DNA of 64,000 nt from Piezodorus guildinii (Eukaryota; Arthropoda; Insecta; Hemiptera; Pentatomidae), in NCBI GenBank assembly GCA_023052935.1, contig CM041292.1:146506439-146570438 (forward strand). Reading direction: 5' to 3'. Both the position numbers and the translations under genes were made by a program. Of the stretch, positions 10,470-21,407 are shown piece by piece. How positions within the stretch are numbered: the first letter of the stretch is position 1; the number at the start of each line of letters is the position of its first letter. Below the pieces are notes generated by a model that did not search any database, was not told where the DNA came from, and saw only the letters and a program-made list of their open reading frames with translations.

Positions 10470-11190
10470 AATTGTAGGGCTAGAATGTTACAGCAATCTT
10501 TCATCAAAATCGCGGAACCAGAAGTATCACTTTATACTAACTGATTAGTGTTTTCTTATTGTCAATTTTTTTACGATTTTAATTAAACTCTTTATATTGA
10601 TGGAAAATTAAATGGACTCCGATTTCCAGTCAGTCATCTTCTAATTGAAATAATGTGTTAGAGTTTAAACGCTAAATTTTCCAAATATCTTCCTTAAAGT
10701 ACCTGTTAATCAGAATAATCTGTTTAATAATGTAGTATTATATGTTTGATACAAATGTTTTTATAAGAAAAATAAAAGTATCTGATAACCAGCAGAAGGA
10801 GAAAATGGCAGACATATTTTTCCAGGTTAATTTTTTTCAAAAAATAAGAATAGTAATATAAATGTGTATTTTAGCATTGGATAAATAAATAATTTAAAAA
10901 TAATAAAATTTTGACTAAAATACAAATTCGAAGAAGAAGGCGGAGTAATGAGCAGGAGGAACTCTGGGGTGATTGTTGCACATAATAAGTTCTATTGTTA
11001 TATTTTTCAATCTGAAATATATTTTGCATCCGATACTTCCTATATTTAAAATAAAATCCAGTTCTGAAATTGATTCTAACAGGTTTACTGATTGCGCGCA
11101 ACTGATTTTGGTCTATTATTTTCAATCATGAACTTTTCTGTCGGGCAAAAAAGAATTACCCTCTTCCCCTCCACTCCCCTCTCCCCCCTT
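10470..11190. other. intergenic DNA, nothing recognised
   Basis: No supported feature. A short pyrimidine-rich tract (CCCTCTTCCCCTCC) lies at about 11159-11190, next to the MITE-2 copy. Confidence 0.5.
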
Positions 11191-11199
11191 CGAGTTTGA

Positions 11200-11512
11200 G
11201 GGATTATGCGTAGAACCCGAATAACGAATAAAAAAAAATCTGTTTCTCCTTATTTATAAATAAATAAATACAAAAAATGGTAAGTGTTATTTCATAGAGA
11301 ATTAAATATCCTACAAAATGAAAAAAAGAATCATTGAAATTGGTTCAGAACTAGCAGAGATATCTCGTTTTGAAATTAATAGTGGTGGTATACCGTTTTC
11401 TTTGGATTAGTTATTGCTTTTAATTTGAGCTAATTGCCTATTAACAGCTATATAAACAGTTATATCTTAATATAGTTATTTGAAAATAAACCATTGTGTA
11501 ATAATTTGCAGC
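11200..11512 (-). mobile_element. MITE-2 family copy
   Basis: In reverse orientation it aligns with the 9.1 kb copy: CGAGTTTGAGGGATTATGCG, AACTAGCAGAGATATC and, at the right edge, AAATAAACCATTGTGTAATA then ATTTGCAGC. The left terminus is lost in pyrimidine-rich sequence. Non-coding. Confidence 0.65.
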
Positions 11513-11519
11513 GTTTTCT

Positions 11520-12835
11520 TTTTATTTCAATCGCCTTAAATAATATTTAACTAATAAATGTTATTACATTGACCCGTATACAGTAAAAGAAAAAAAAAAG
11601 TTTAGTGACTAAAATATTATAAATATTTACATAAATTCTGAGATAGGTTGGAATGAGAGGCACTCACCGACTCCATGTCACCTTGACCGTTGTGAGGTAG
11701 ATAACTGATTGGATTAGCACTCAATGAAATTCAGCCCCCACTTCAGCAAAAACGGTGGGATGATTACGGCGATGATTTTTGTCTGAATTTAAATTAGCTA
11801 CAACTCAATAATTGCCAAATTATAAGATATAACTTTAGAAATTTATAAAATTCTAATACGAATATGCAAGAGTTACAACTATATCGTCTCGTTGATTTTC
11901 TATTAATGACTAGCACATTCACATTGAACGCCAGCCTTGGGGAAAACCATTCCTCTAATTATCATCACCGTTTCCTGGAAGCTGTCGTGTCGAAATGCTA
12001 AGACCTGCTCTTTTTGAGGAAAATACTGTTTTCCTTCTGATGACAGTGTAATATTAATCATTATCGCAATTTACGTTAAGTCAGGTTCAAGGGTTCTCGT
12101 TGCTGATTGGTCACTATAACCACGATATGGTTGGATTCCTGATGGTAATCGTGCTAATCCGATCGATTCACAACCGCCGAAACCAAAATTATTTTGTATC
12201 ATTGGTCCTTATTTAATACGCCATTGGCTTGTTGGTAGACCTTAAAGTCGCCTCAGTGCTCTTTGACATTCTTCTTTACTGAGCTCGAAAAATTCCCATC
12301 CATACTCTATTCCGCGCTGTGTGAATTCTTCATCGAATCAAAGATTTTCTAGGACTCAAATTCGCTGTTCCTCTCTAAAAATCAGCGACATATACTATTC
12401 TATTTTTATTTTTTTAAGTTTTAGCAGACACTTTCACATTTATACTAACAACAATAAGAAGAATATTTGTGTAAATTCAACCTTCAGGTTTTTTCATCAA
12501 AAGCCTCGAGTTAAATAATTTTGCTATTAAAAATAACTGTCATTTCCTGCATTTGGCCGTGAATTTATTTATACCAAAATATTAGTAACAGTAAAATAAT
12601 TTTGTGTAGTTAGAATCTTAAAAATTTTGCCAAACACAAGAATGAAGTAACTTTAGATCAGAACTATACTGTAACAACTGCACTGACAACAAGAAACTGA
12701 TCGGGCTAAGTTCGTTTTTTTTTCCGGCTATCATAGACCCTAAGAACTTAAAATTCTTCACAAGTTTAAACTAATCGTTTGTAATAATAATTATTTATAC
12801 CCGACCACGCTGTCGAAAATATTTGATTTATTAGT
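11520..12835. other. intergenic DNA, nothing recognised
   Basis: Less AT-rich than its surroundings in places (11640-12360) but with no frame resembling a known protein and no repeat partner found in the window. Confidence 0.45.
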
Positions 12836-13621
12836 TTTTACTTTCACTTATCTATTTATGAAATATATAGTAAGGAAAAGTTTGGGTTGTTGTTTAGTCA
12901 TTTCTCTTTCGATTTTATGACAATCATGACTCAGGGGTATTGTAAGGAAAAGTATCGTGATCGTAAAATTTTCGAATTCCACTTTTCAACGGAAATACAC
13001 ATTTCAGGGTCCAAATGACTTAGTCCCGCAAAAAGGTCTGTGTGTGTGTTACTGTTGTAAGCCCTGCGCGAAAACAAAAGTGTTTTGGAACTGAAATTTC
13101 ACATTTGAGAAAATTATACTTCCGAGATGTCTACTAAAATCGGCTGACCGAAAGATCTCCTTTATACCATGCATTTGGTTCTTTTTACGTTTTTCTCAAA
13201 AACGGCTCAAACGGTTTTAATTAAACTCGCTTTACCAATGTTAAATTTAATGGGTTTTAACATCATGTAGGTTACATTCTGATTGAAATAGTCTAACAGG
13301 GTCTAAATGCCGATAGTTTGAATTTTCTTCCCCAAAAGTAAATTTAATTTTGTATATTCTATAAAAATAACCATATCATCTTATTACCATTGATAACAAA
13401 CAGGTAAATATGTTATTGGAACGAATTTAATATTAAACTGAACAAGAAAACTGCAAAAGTACTTTTTAATGATTTTTTTTTTATAGCAGTAATATAGATG
13501 TATAGTACGAGTATACCGTTAGAAAAAAATATTATCTTATACAGAACCATATAAAAGTTGATAAATAGTGATGGAAAACCGACAAGTGTTAGTTAACTGA
13601 TTTTGGATGATAATATAATAG
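12836..13621 (+). mobile_element. MITE-1 family copy, 5' part of outer element
   Basis: This begins TTTTTACTTTCACTTA and runs through the family landmarks ATTTTCGAATTCCA, CAACGGAAATACACATTT, AGTCCCGCAAAAAGGTCTGT, a short (GT)n run and TGGGTTTTAACATCATGTAG. It stops at GATGATAATATAATAG (13621) where a second copy begins. Its remaining 3' part lies after that copy, from about 14554 to 14703. It has no coding potential. Confidence 0.7.
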
Positions 13622-14553
13622 ATTTTTACTTTCACTTACTATATATAGTAAGGGGAAGTATTGCGGTCGTGAAAATTTTCGAATTCCAGTTTTCAACGGA
13701 AATACACGTTTTAGGGTCCCCTGAGTCCAAATAACCAAGTCCCGCAAAAAGATCTGTGTGTGTGTGTGTGTGTGTGTCTGTGTCTGTGTGTGTGTGTGTG
13801 GTAACTCCCGGGCGGAAACGGTAAGTCCTATGAAAATGAAATTTCATATTTAAGACAACTATACGTCCGAGACGTGACAAAACTTTTTTCATCAAGATGA
13901 GCTTACCAGAAGAGGCACTTTATACCATGCATTTTGCACCTTTTTTTCGATTTTCTCGAAAACGGTTCCGACAATTTTGATTAAACTCGCTATATCGATG
14001 TAAAATTTAATGGGCTTTAATATCATGTAGGTTTTGTTTGGATAAAAATGGTCTGACAGGGCTTAAATACTGATATTTTAAATTTTCCTCCCCTAAAGTA
14101 CCTTTAATTTTGTAGGTTCAATAATAATAACTAGATTATCTTGTTAACGATGATAAAAAACAGGTAAATATATAAATTGAATAAATTCGATACCCAACTA
14201 AAGGAGAAAACAGAAAAATATTTTTTTTAATGCAATTTTTCGTTTTTGAACATAAGAGCAGTAATAATATACATGTATGATATACCGTTGGAAAGCTAAA
14301 GATTTTAGAAAAAATATCATCTCATACACAAGCTTTTAGAAGTTAATAGAGAGTGATGAGAAGAAGATAAAACTAACTGATTATTTTAGATAATAAAATA
14401 AAAGATTTTTTAATAAAACACATGTTTCTATATAAATTAAATTTATTTAATTCTTTAATAGTTTCACGTATTTTTAACTCTAACTCTATATGAAAATTCT
14501 TTCATTGATTTTTCAAATTGATGTAAGTGAAAGTCGTGTGTTGCCCGCACCAA
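13622..14553 (+). mobile_element. MITE-1 family copy, inner element (complete)
   Basis: This is the most complete copy, about 930 bp. It starts ACTTTCACTTAC (13628-13639) and near its end has the inverted form GTAAGTGAAAGT (14523-14534), then CGTGTGTTGCCCGCACC. Internal landmarks are TTTTCGAATTCCAG, CAACGGAAATACACG, a (TG)n microsatellite at 13755-13800, GCACTTTATACCATGCATTT, TGGGCTTTAATATCATGTAG and a T-rich 3' third. It appears to be inserted in another copy at ATTTTT, which is present on both sides. Copies elsewhere lie at 15.3-16.9, 18.9-19.6, 21.7-22.2, 27.6-28.1, 32.7-33.6 and 34.9-35.3 kb. No transposase is encoded. Confidence 0.7.
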
Positions 14554-14703
14554 ATTTTTTAATAAAGCACATGTTTCTAAAGAAATTTTATTAAATTAAT
14601 TTTATATTAGTTTCACTAATTTTTATCTCTAAATGTATTTGAAAATTCTTTAATCGATTTTAACAACGGACTTAAGTGAAAATCGTGTGTTGCCCGCACC
14701 AGA
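14554..14703 (+). mobile_element. MITE-1 family copy, 3' part of outer element
   Basis: It repeats the last ~150 bp of the inner element (ATTTTTTAATAAAGCACATG through AAGTGAAAATCGTGTGTTGC and CCGCACCAGATT) with many substitutions. It joins logically to the 5' part that ends at 13621. Confidence 0.65.
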
Positions 14704-15260
14704 TTGTTTTCAAAGAGTGGTATGCCAGGAGTATTCCAAAATTATTTCATTTGATATCGCGTTTGTCAAAGTTATATGAATATTTATTATGCAGATATGG
14801 AAAATATACGTGTTTACACTGATGGATGTTTCAATAAGGTGAACCTGATTTAAACCAGCTAAACGTAATTACGAGCTTTAGGTCTAGCGCAGGTTCAACT
14901 TTAATGCAAAAACATTCTTTTCACGAATCGGAAAGAATCGATATTATGATAGAACCTCTTTTTTCCAGCATCGTGAAGGTCTTTTCAGTAATTTACTTCT
15001 TAGCACATTAGAAATCGTGGTATGAGGTTAAGGTCCAGGCTTACACTATTTATCAGAAAAAGTGACTCATCGGTTCATCGAGTAACCTTCTTGGACTGAA
15101 TGCCAAATGCACTCATCTGGTTAATAATCCGTTCTAATGGCTTACTTTGGCTGATTTAACTCTTATTCATTAGAAAGGCTCGTGATCTACTTATCTTTCG
15201 CTCATCATACTCTAACTGACATATCTAAATAAATATAATTAATTTCCATAGATTACTGAC
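14704..15260. other. intergenic DNA, nothing recognised
   Basis: Between the nested MITE-1 pair and the next MITE-1 copy. No supported feature. Confidence 0.5.
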
Positions 15261-15380
15261 AAAAAAAATCTGGGGCGGGCAACCTCGGCTGTTAAAATCA
15301 ATTTAAGTATTATGACATAAACTTAAAGTTTATGAAAATATTTTAAAGTTAATTTAAATAAAAATTGTATTCAGTTTTGA

Positions 15381-15707
15381 AAGGAACGGCGTGGTCTAGT
15401 GGATAGAGCGCTAGTCTGCTGTGCTCCGGGTCCTGGGTTCGAATCCCAGCTGTGGCAGAATATTATTTATTCTGTTAATTCATTCGGGAGCGACCCTAGG
15501 GTATGGAGACCCTCCTGGGGCAGACCCAGCCTCTATAATTTGGGTACCCAAAATAATTGGGGAAAAACCTGGCGGCTGAGCGTGATTAAGACCTAACACC
15601 TCATTGCACTACCGTTGGCCTGGAAACAGTACGAATCTCTATATGTAATGAGCCCAAGACCCTTAATGGGTTGTAGTGGTACAGGTTTTTTTTTTTTTTT
15701 TTTTTTT
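15381..15707 (+). mobile_element. tRNA-derived SINE A, copy 1, with poly-T tail
   Basis: The head looks like a tRNA gene with RNA polymerase III promoter boxes: A box TGGTCTAGTGG at 15392-15402 and B box GGTTCGAATCC at 15436-15446. A unique body of about 230 bp follows and ends GTAGTGGTACAGG plus an unbroken T run (15686-15707). The 13-bp sequence TATTCAGTTTTGA occurs directly before (15368-15380) and directly after (15708-15720), a perfect target-site duplication. A second copy at 27644-27966 is about 95% identical by eye. A 3' poly-T end rather than poly-A is unusual. The element depends on a LINE for movement and encodes no protein. Confidence 0.9.
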
Positions 15708-16348
15708 TATTCAGTTTTGATGGAAGCATATGATTTAGATTAAAAAATATAACTATACTAAATGGTTACGTATAATAATCAGTTTATGCTCTGTTCCTAA
15801 CTTAACATTACCTTTTACAACTTTGTGTATAAGATAATATTTTTTCTACAATCTTTCCCTTTCCATCGGTTTATTATACGTCTATATTACTATTCATAAT
15901 ATATCAATCAATTATATTAAAAAATATTTTTCCTTTTTTAACCTTTAGTCGGTCATCTAATTCCTTCAACTTGTATATCAAACCGTTATTTGTCAATGCT
16001 CATAAGATGATATGGTTAATATTTTAGACAGTAAAAATCAAACGTACTTTAGAGGAAGAAAATACGAAAATAGGCCATTTAATAAGTCCTTTTAGACAAT
16101 TTCAATCAGAATGAAACTTATTTCATATGGAACCCCATTAAATTTTAGATCGGTTTAGTGATTTTAATTAAAATCATTTTTTTTTAAAATCATTTTTTTT
16201 TAAAAATCATTTTTAATTAAAATCATGTGAGCCGTTTTTGAGTAAATCGTAAAAAGTAGGAAAATACATGGTATAAAGTAATACTTCCGGACAGCCGATT
16301 TTAGTGAAAAAGATCTCGGGCATATAGTTGTCTTAATTAATTATAAAG

Positions 16349-16637
16349 GTTGGGGAGCCCGTGGCTGTGTGGCTAGCGCGTAGTTTTTCATGTTAAAGTT
16401 GTGAGTTCGAATCCCAGTCCTGGCGGGGCTTTTATAAGGATGTAATTAGATGGGGATTCGCTCACAGCCTCTCCCCCGGGTATGTGAGACCCGTCAGCCA
16501 CTGCCGGTGGCCACTACAAAATTAAGCGTGGGGGGTGATAACCCTACCTTACGAAATGGATCGAGAAACGTGAGTGTAATCTCACAAGAGGCCCAGGGCC
16601 TACACGGCCTATCACGCCACTGGAAGAAGAAAAATAA
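16349..16637 (+). mobile_element. tRNA-derived SINE D
   Basis: The head GCCCGTGGCTGTGTGGCTAG and the B-box-like GAGTTCGAATCCC (about 16403-16415) are arranged as in tRNA genes. A GC-richer body follows and ends in GAAGAAGAAAAATAAA. It splits a MITE-1 copy. The flanks TAATTATAAAG and TAAATATGAAG may be a diverged target duplication. It is distinct from SINE A, whose head and body do not match. Confidence 0.65.
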
Positions 16638-16710
16638 ATATGAAGTTTTAGTTTCGTGCGACTTTTCGTTTTTGCGCTAGACTTACCACACACATACAGA
16701 GCCGGGACAC

Positions 16711-16741
16711 ACAGAGACACACACACACACACACACACACA
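16711..16741. repeat. (CA)n microsatellite in MITE-1
   Basis: A CA dinucleotide run at the position where other MITE-1 copies carry (TG)n/(CA)n. Confidence 0.9.
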
Positions 16742-16884
16742 GACCTTTTTGCGGGACTTGGTTATTTAGACTCAGGAGGCCCTAAAACGTATATTTCCGT
16801 TGAAAATTAGAATTCGAAAATTTTCACGATCACAATACTTTCCCTTACTTTATATTTCATATATAGTTAAGTGAAAGTAATATG

Positions 16885-17730
16885 GGTCCTCTGTGTGCTT
16901 TTGTTTCTATAAATCGATATTTAATAATTGAGGAGGTCTAAAAATATGGAAATGTTCCCTATTGCATGTTCCATGAAGCCGCAGGAATTTTAGCGACCGC
17001 AATAAATGCTGAGTTAAATTGAGTAGTTGCACAACACTCTTCAAATTAGCAATGAACTCAGTCTTATGGTTTTCAATGAACTCAGACAGCAGGAGTTTAA
17101 AAAAAAAAAGTTAGATTCTAGAAATTGTATGTTAATCAAAATCTTTTCTCTACATAAATCTAGTAGCAATAGTTGGGTGAAGTACAGTAGAACCTAACCA
17201 TTGAACGATTAATGTAAAATGTAAATTTACAATTTTGAAAAAAAAATCTGTTAAATAGATTTATAAAGGTGTCTATTTATTGGATATATAAAGAAATGTA
17301 TTAATTGTTCATGTCAAAGTCTTTTCGATGGTTTTATACAGTGCTGGTAATAAAGATTTGATGAATTCGGGTATTACTCTCTCTTTAAATTATTATTTTC
17401 TGATCTAATGTCTCCTTTAACACATGATCATTAAGTATAGTGAATGAATTTAAGAAGAATTGAATTATCTATTGTTGAAGAGGATAAAAAGTCCATTAAT
17501 GACTAAAATGAAAAAGCAAAATTCATCTTAAAATGTAATAAAAAAAACGTTTGGTGTAATTCAAATATTACTTTCTCTGAGGAGCTTTGTTTTACTACAT
17601 TTTTTATATTATTTTACATTTAGAAATTATACTAATTTATATTCATATCATAAAATTATAAATTAAACATAAAATTGCTTATTTTTCAACTCCTTAGTTT
17701 AGAATGAAAAGAGGTATATCTATCACGGGC
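16885..17730. other. AT-rich intergenic DNA, nothing recognised
   Basis: No supported coding sequence or repeat. Confidence 0.5.
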
Positions 17731-17734
17731 TAGG

Positions 17735-18035
17735 TCTACAACAAATGGGATGTTTAGGTCATTGTGGAGGGGTTGATTTGTGACAAAATAAAAGCCATTC
17801 TGGATTTAGCGAAGGTTTTTGGATTATAAGGATTGGATACGGGAGGAACGAGATGGTTTGTAGAGCCCCAAAACTCCATTTCATATGCCCAAATAGGTTT
17901 GATAATAGTGATGTGAATACGTTTTTTGAAATATACTGGGTGTTTTGAACGTTTGTCTAGTAAGTGTTCTAGTAATCGGTACCTTCGAGCAGTTTCTTGT
18001 CGTTTCAGGCTTGTGTGAGGATATATTGGCAAGTT
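17735..18035 (-). pseudogene. Jockey-like LINE ORF2 C-terminal fragment
   Basis: The minus-strand frame reads R-L-L-E-H-L-L-D-K-R-S-K-H-P then K-R-I-H-I-T-I-I-K-P-I-W-A-Y, matching the conserved 'LLxxxSKLxxxxKLxxYxxxIxPIWxYG' block downstream of the reverse transcriptase in Jockey-clade ORF2 (also seen at 27.4 kb). It then has S-N-P-Y-N-P-K-T-F-A-K-S, shared with the relic at 10.1 kb. About 90 residues are open, but no palm domain is linked, so the copy is truncated. Confidence 0.65.
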
Positions 18036-18651
18036 AAATTAAAAGCAATATGTTTCAACTATTAAAGTCCCATTAATCCCGATAGATTGAAGTTGCTTTT
18101 TACATTCGTTAACTACAAATTATAGTGACCTGCGATACAGTAATACTTCATAGAAAAATACTACTAGGCCTTCCAATACGATTTGGACTATTGATAAAGG
18201 GTAGAATGATGAAGGTGGATAGGTCACCTCAGGTAATTAAGGACTTATTATCGACAGGAGGTGACCCGGTTAATAGGCTGTAATAAACTAGTTTATAGTG
18301 ATGATACTGTTAGCAATCTGTTCCCGTTAGCAATGATAGTGTATGCTTGACGTCAATAGGCACTTAGGCTCAATAGGCTACCGCAATCTTATTCAATCAT
18401 CAAAGGCTGCGCAGCTATCATTATATCAATCCTGTCGATGGCACTGTCTACTGGCGGCTTGCATGAGTGGTTTTTATCTTTGTGATAAAACGGACTATGA
18501 ATCAAATATTATATTATAACTATCCCTTTCTCATCACCAGTAGATTCAAAATACATTAGGCGAACTTAATACTTCCATAGCATATGTTTGGTAATGAAAA
18601 TTATGGTTTCAATAAAATAATTTCACTTAATCACCCATAACCACTTTTATG

Positions 18652-18736
18652 GCAATATAAAAGGCTGACTTACTACTCCAGCACTTCATTTAAATTTCAC
18701 TACGTTTCGGCTAATTCGTTATGTTCAGGTGTCAAA
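18652..18736 (-). repeat. left arm of an inverted repeat pair (partner 20145-20225)
   Basis: AAAGGCTGACTTACTACTCC through CTACGTTTCGGCTAA and TTCAGGTGTCAAA matches, in reverse orientation, the segment at 20145-20225. The minus strand has an incomplete hammerhead-like core (CTGAACA-...-GCC-GAAAC). A MITE-1 copy lies between the arms. Confidence 0.55.
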
Positions 18737-18870
18737 CAATTTTTATTTGAAAGGACACAATTGTAATATCATTAATACAACCATTCTTAAAAATGCTCTT
18801 AGAATATAAAACTTTACAAAACTATAAAATAAAATGTTAAAATTTAATAAGATAACTATATAAGAATGTA

Positions 18871-19612
18871 AAAAATCTGGTACGCGCAAAACACGACTTT
18901 CACTTACCTCTGTTGTTAAAATCAATTGAAGGAATTTTTAAATAAATATAAAAATTAATGTATTTTCTTTTGAGATGAAAAAAGGTCAATGAATTAATTT
19001 AATCCAATTTCGATAGATACATTTGTTATATTGAGAAACTATTATGTTATTATCTACAACAATCAGTTGGATTTATTGGCTTTTAATCACTCCCCATTAG
19101 TTTTCACGATTTTTCATTTAACTTAACATTTTTTCTAAAATCATTATCCTTCCGACGGTATATTATACATATATGTTACTATTCTAAAAAACAATTTTAG
19201 CTCTTTTTTTCGATTAATAGTAATCAAGATTGTTCAACTTTTATATTTAGCCTATTTTTATCAGTCCTAATAAGGTGATGTGGTTAATTTCTTGAAATAT
19301 AAAAAATTAAAGGTACTTTAGAATAAGAAATAAAAAAAAGAATGCTTTTAAACCCTGTTTGACCATTTCAAACAGAATGAAACCTACATGATATTAAAGC
19401 CCGACAAATTTTACATCGATATAGCGAGTTCAGTCTAAACCGTTGTAGCCGTTTTTTGGAAAATCGTAAAAATGTGCAAAATGCATGGGATAAAGTAGCA
19501 CTTCAGGTTAGCCGATTTTAGTGAAATAGTTACTGTAACACCTCGGGCGTATGGATGTCTCAAATATGAAATGTCAGCTTCGTACAACTTTTCGTTTTCG
19601 TGCTAGACTTAC

Positions 19613-19615
<3 letters not shown>
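18871..19615 (-). mobile_element. MITE-1 family copy, 5' end missing
   Basis: It starts (its 3' end) at AAAAATCTGGTACGCGC with ACACGACTTTCACTTAC, and contains ATTAAAGCCCGACAAATTTT, GATATAGCGAGTT and AAAATGCATGGGATAAAGTA as in other copies. It ends at a long CA-rich tract where the family's internal microsatellite is expected; the outer ~150 bp beyond it are absent. Confidence 0.65.
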
Positions 19616-19643
<28 letters not shown>

Positions 19644-19735
19644 CAACACACACACACACACACAAACAAACACACACACACATACAAACACACACACACA
19701 CAAACACGCAAACACGCACACAAACACACATGCAA
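19613..19735. repeat. long (CA)n / ACAA-rich microsatellite
   Basis: Over 100 bp of CA repeats with periodic AA or GC interruptions. It occupies the place of the MITE-1 internal microsatellite and seems to have expanded. Confidence 0.9.
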
Positions 19736-20144
19736 GTTTACAAAAACAAAAAAAATAAAAAGGGGAACTTCTACTTTAATTGTAAATGTATGTATAATAC
19801 CTTTATGGAGTGTAATTATTTCTACAATGAAACGTCATGTATGTTTGAATATAAAATGGGGGCTGATTCAAAAATTAAGATGGAGTATAACAGAATTAAA
19901 TTATGAGTTTATATTAAAATAAAATATAGTTAAAACAGTATATTTTATTAATCCTTTATATCTCTCTTTGTATTGTATTTGTTAGATTTATATTTATATA
20001 CTATAATGAACTTATTAAATTTAAACATTTGTTGTTGTTTTTTGTAATTTATGCAAAGCTTAAAATTCACAGTGAATTTTTTGGAATATTTGTGTTAAAT
20101 ATATGGTGATTATTTCCTTTCAGACAGCAATTATTTGGCACTTG

Positions 20145-20225
20145 AAGATGGAGTATTAGCCTAAACGTGGTGAAATTTTAAATTAAGTTGTGGAGTAGTA
20201 AGACAGCCCTTTATTTTACTATACA
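20145..20225 (+). repeat. right arm of an inverted repeat pair (partner 18652-18736)
   Basis: GGCACTTGAAGATGGAGTAT then TAGCCTAAACGTGGTGAAAT and GGAGTAGTAAGACAGCCCTT are the inverted counterpart of the arm at 18.7 kb. The arms are diverged, roughly 75-80% by eye. Confidence 0.55.
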
Positions 20226-20689
20226 ATTGTTAATCGTCGATCAAGTAAAATAATAATAATAAAAATACTAATTATGTAAATGACAATAATAATTATGTCA
20301 TTGAAGCCGAAATTTTAGCTACATAGATTTTTTAAAAATAATATTCTATTTTAAAATAACATTGAAATATTTGAAAACAGCTGACATGAGGATGCACTAA
20401 TAATATCGGTGACCTTTCGTGTGGAACTGGCATAAACAGAATAAGCTAATATTGCTTTGAACAGTTCCCAAAGAGGTACTTGAATATTTCAAAAATTTTG
20501 TTTTAAATATGTTTACTTCATATTTTTATAAACATGTATTTTTACAAATTAACTTATTTAAAAATCCGCAAATATATTAGTATTAAAGTAAATTTATTTC
20601 TTTAATTATTTTCGTAAAAATTATTATTGTTACATAATAGCGTTTTTCTTTTCATTTATCAATTACAATATTTATTTATTCGTATTTAT

Positions 20690-21090
20690 TACAGTTGATC
20701 ACAATGGACAATAATAATATTGCTAAAGGATCACAGTCATGCAATATTTACAATATAAACAAAAGGAAAGTCAAATTACATAAAATATAATCAAACTAAA
20801 TAAACGTATACAATAACAAAATTTGTAGATAAAATAAATACAAATAAATGAAGTTAACAAATAAATAAACAAAGCATGTCACATTCATACGTGTGTACAA
20901 TATTTACAATCAGCTAGGGAACCCAGGACGGGGCTTGGGGGAGACCCCACTTGTGGAAGGACAAGCTGAGTCCAGAGGATCCCGGCGCCTCCCTCTCAGC
21001 CGCATCACTGGTGAGAGCCAGCGGAAACTAAGTGAGGGCGCAATAGCCACAATCACACCGCACTTGAAAGGAGAATCTTACTAGTGTCAG
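20690..21090 (-). repeat. LINE 3' untranslated region
   Basis: This aligns with 5110-5440 and lies directly downstream (on the minus strand) of a Jockey-like ORF2 end at 21096-21407. A GC-richer portion at about 20926-21085 has no counterpart in the 5 kb copy and might be an insertion or a normal part of the 3' region lost from the other. Confidence 0.5.
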
Positions 21091-21095
21091 AACAT

Positions 21096-21407
21096 TTACA
21101 AAATATTTCGGAGCCACTGCCGTTTCAACCTCCTAGGTGGGTTGTATGTGTGAGTGGAGCTGGATAGGGATCGTGCTAGAGGATTAGGATGATGAATGAG
21201 GTTCTGGTGGAATTTGTAAAATTTGGATGGGATTAGTTCTGAAATAAATGGAACATTAAGGTCGTGGTGCAAGGTATAGTTGGAGACATAATAAGTAGTA
21301 TTTACTATTATTCGGAGGACTTTGGATTGAAAGGATTGAATGCGTTTGATGTTAGAACGTTTAGCTGTCCCCCACAGTTTTATTAAAAATGTAATCAAAA
21401 GAGCCAT
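21096..21407 (-). pseudogene. Jockey-like LINE ORF2, C-terminus
   Basis: The frame reads L-W-G-T-A-K-R-S-N-I-K-R-I-Q-S-F-Q-S-K-V-L-R-I, then Y-Y-V-S-N-Y-T-L-H-H-D-L-N-V-P, ending with N-P-P-R-R-L-K-R-Q-W. This is the standard C-terminal part of ORF2 in Jockey-clade LINEs: 'YGxxxWGxAxxSNixxIQxxQsKxLRxI...Nxxlh.dL.i..v...'. About 100 residues are open. The reverse transcriptase and endonuclease are missing, so it is a 5'-truncated copy; its 3' untranslated region follows on the minus strand. Confidence 0.75.

Larger units (their letters stand above)
15261..16880 (-). mobile_element. MITE-1 family copy interrupted by two SINEs
   Basis: In reverse orientation it begins near 16880 (complement of TTAAGTGAAAGTAA is the ACTTTCACTTAA terminus) and ends at 15261 with AAAAAAAATCTGGGGCGGGC. 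The CA-rich tract at 16711-16741, GGGACTTGGTTATTTAGACT, TATATTTCCGTTGAAAA and AATTCGAAAATTTTCACGAT place it in the family. Its body is split by a SINE at 15381-15707 and another at about 16349-16637. Confidence 0.7.

Noticed and set aside
13740..13800. CRISPR-like array
   Set aside because: Only dinucleotide repeats; the sequence is from an animal genome and no spacer-repeat pattern exists.
13632..13895. Frame with alternating His/Thr residues
   Set aside because: Translation of the (TG)n/(CA)n microsatellite in MITE-1; similarly at 16.6 and 19.6 kb.
15391..15465. Possible functional tRNA gene
   Set aside because: The tRNA-like part is the head of a SINE with target duplications and a second copy elsewhere.
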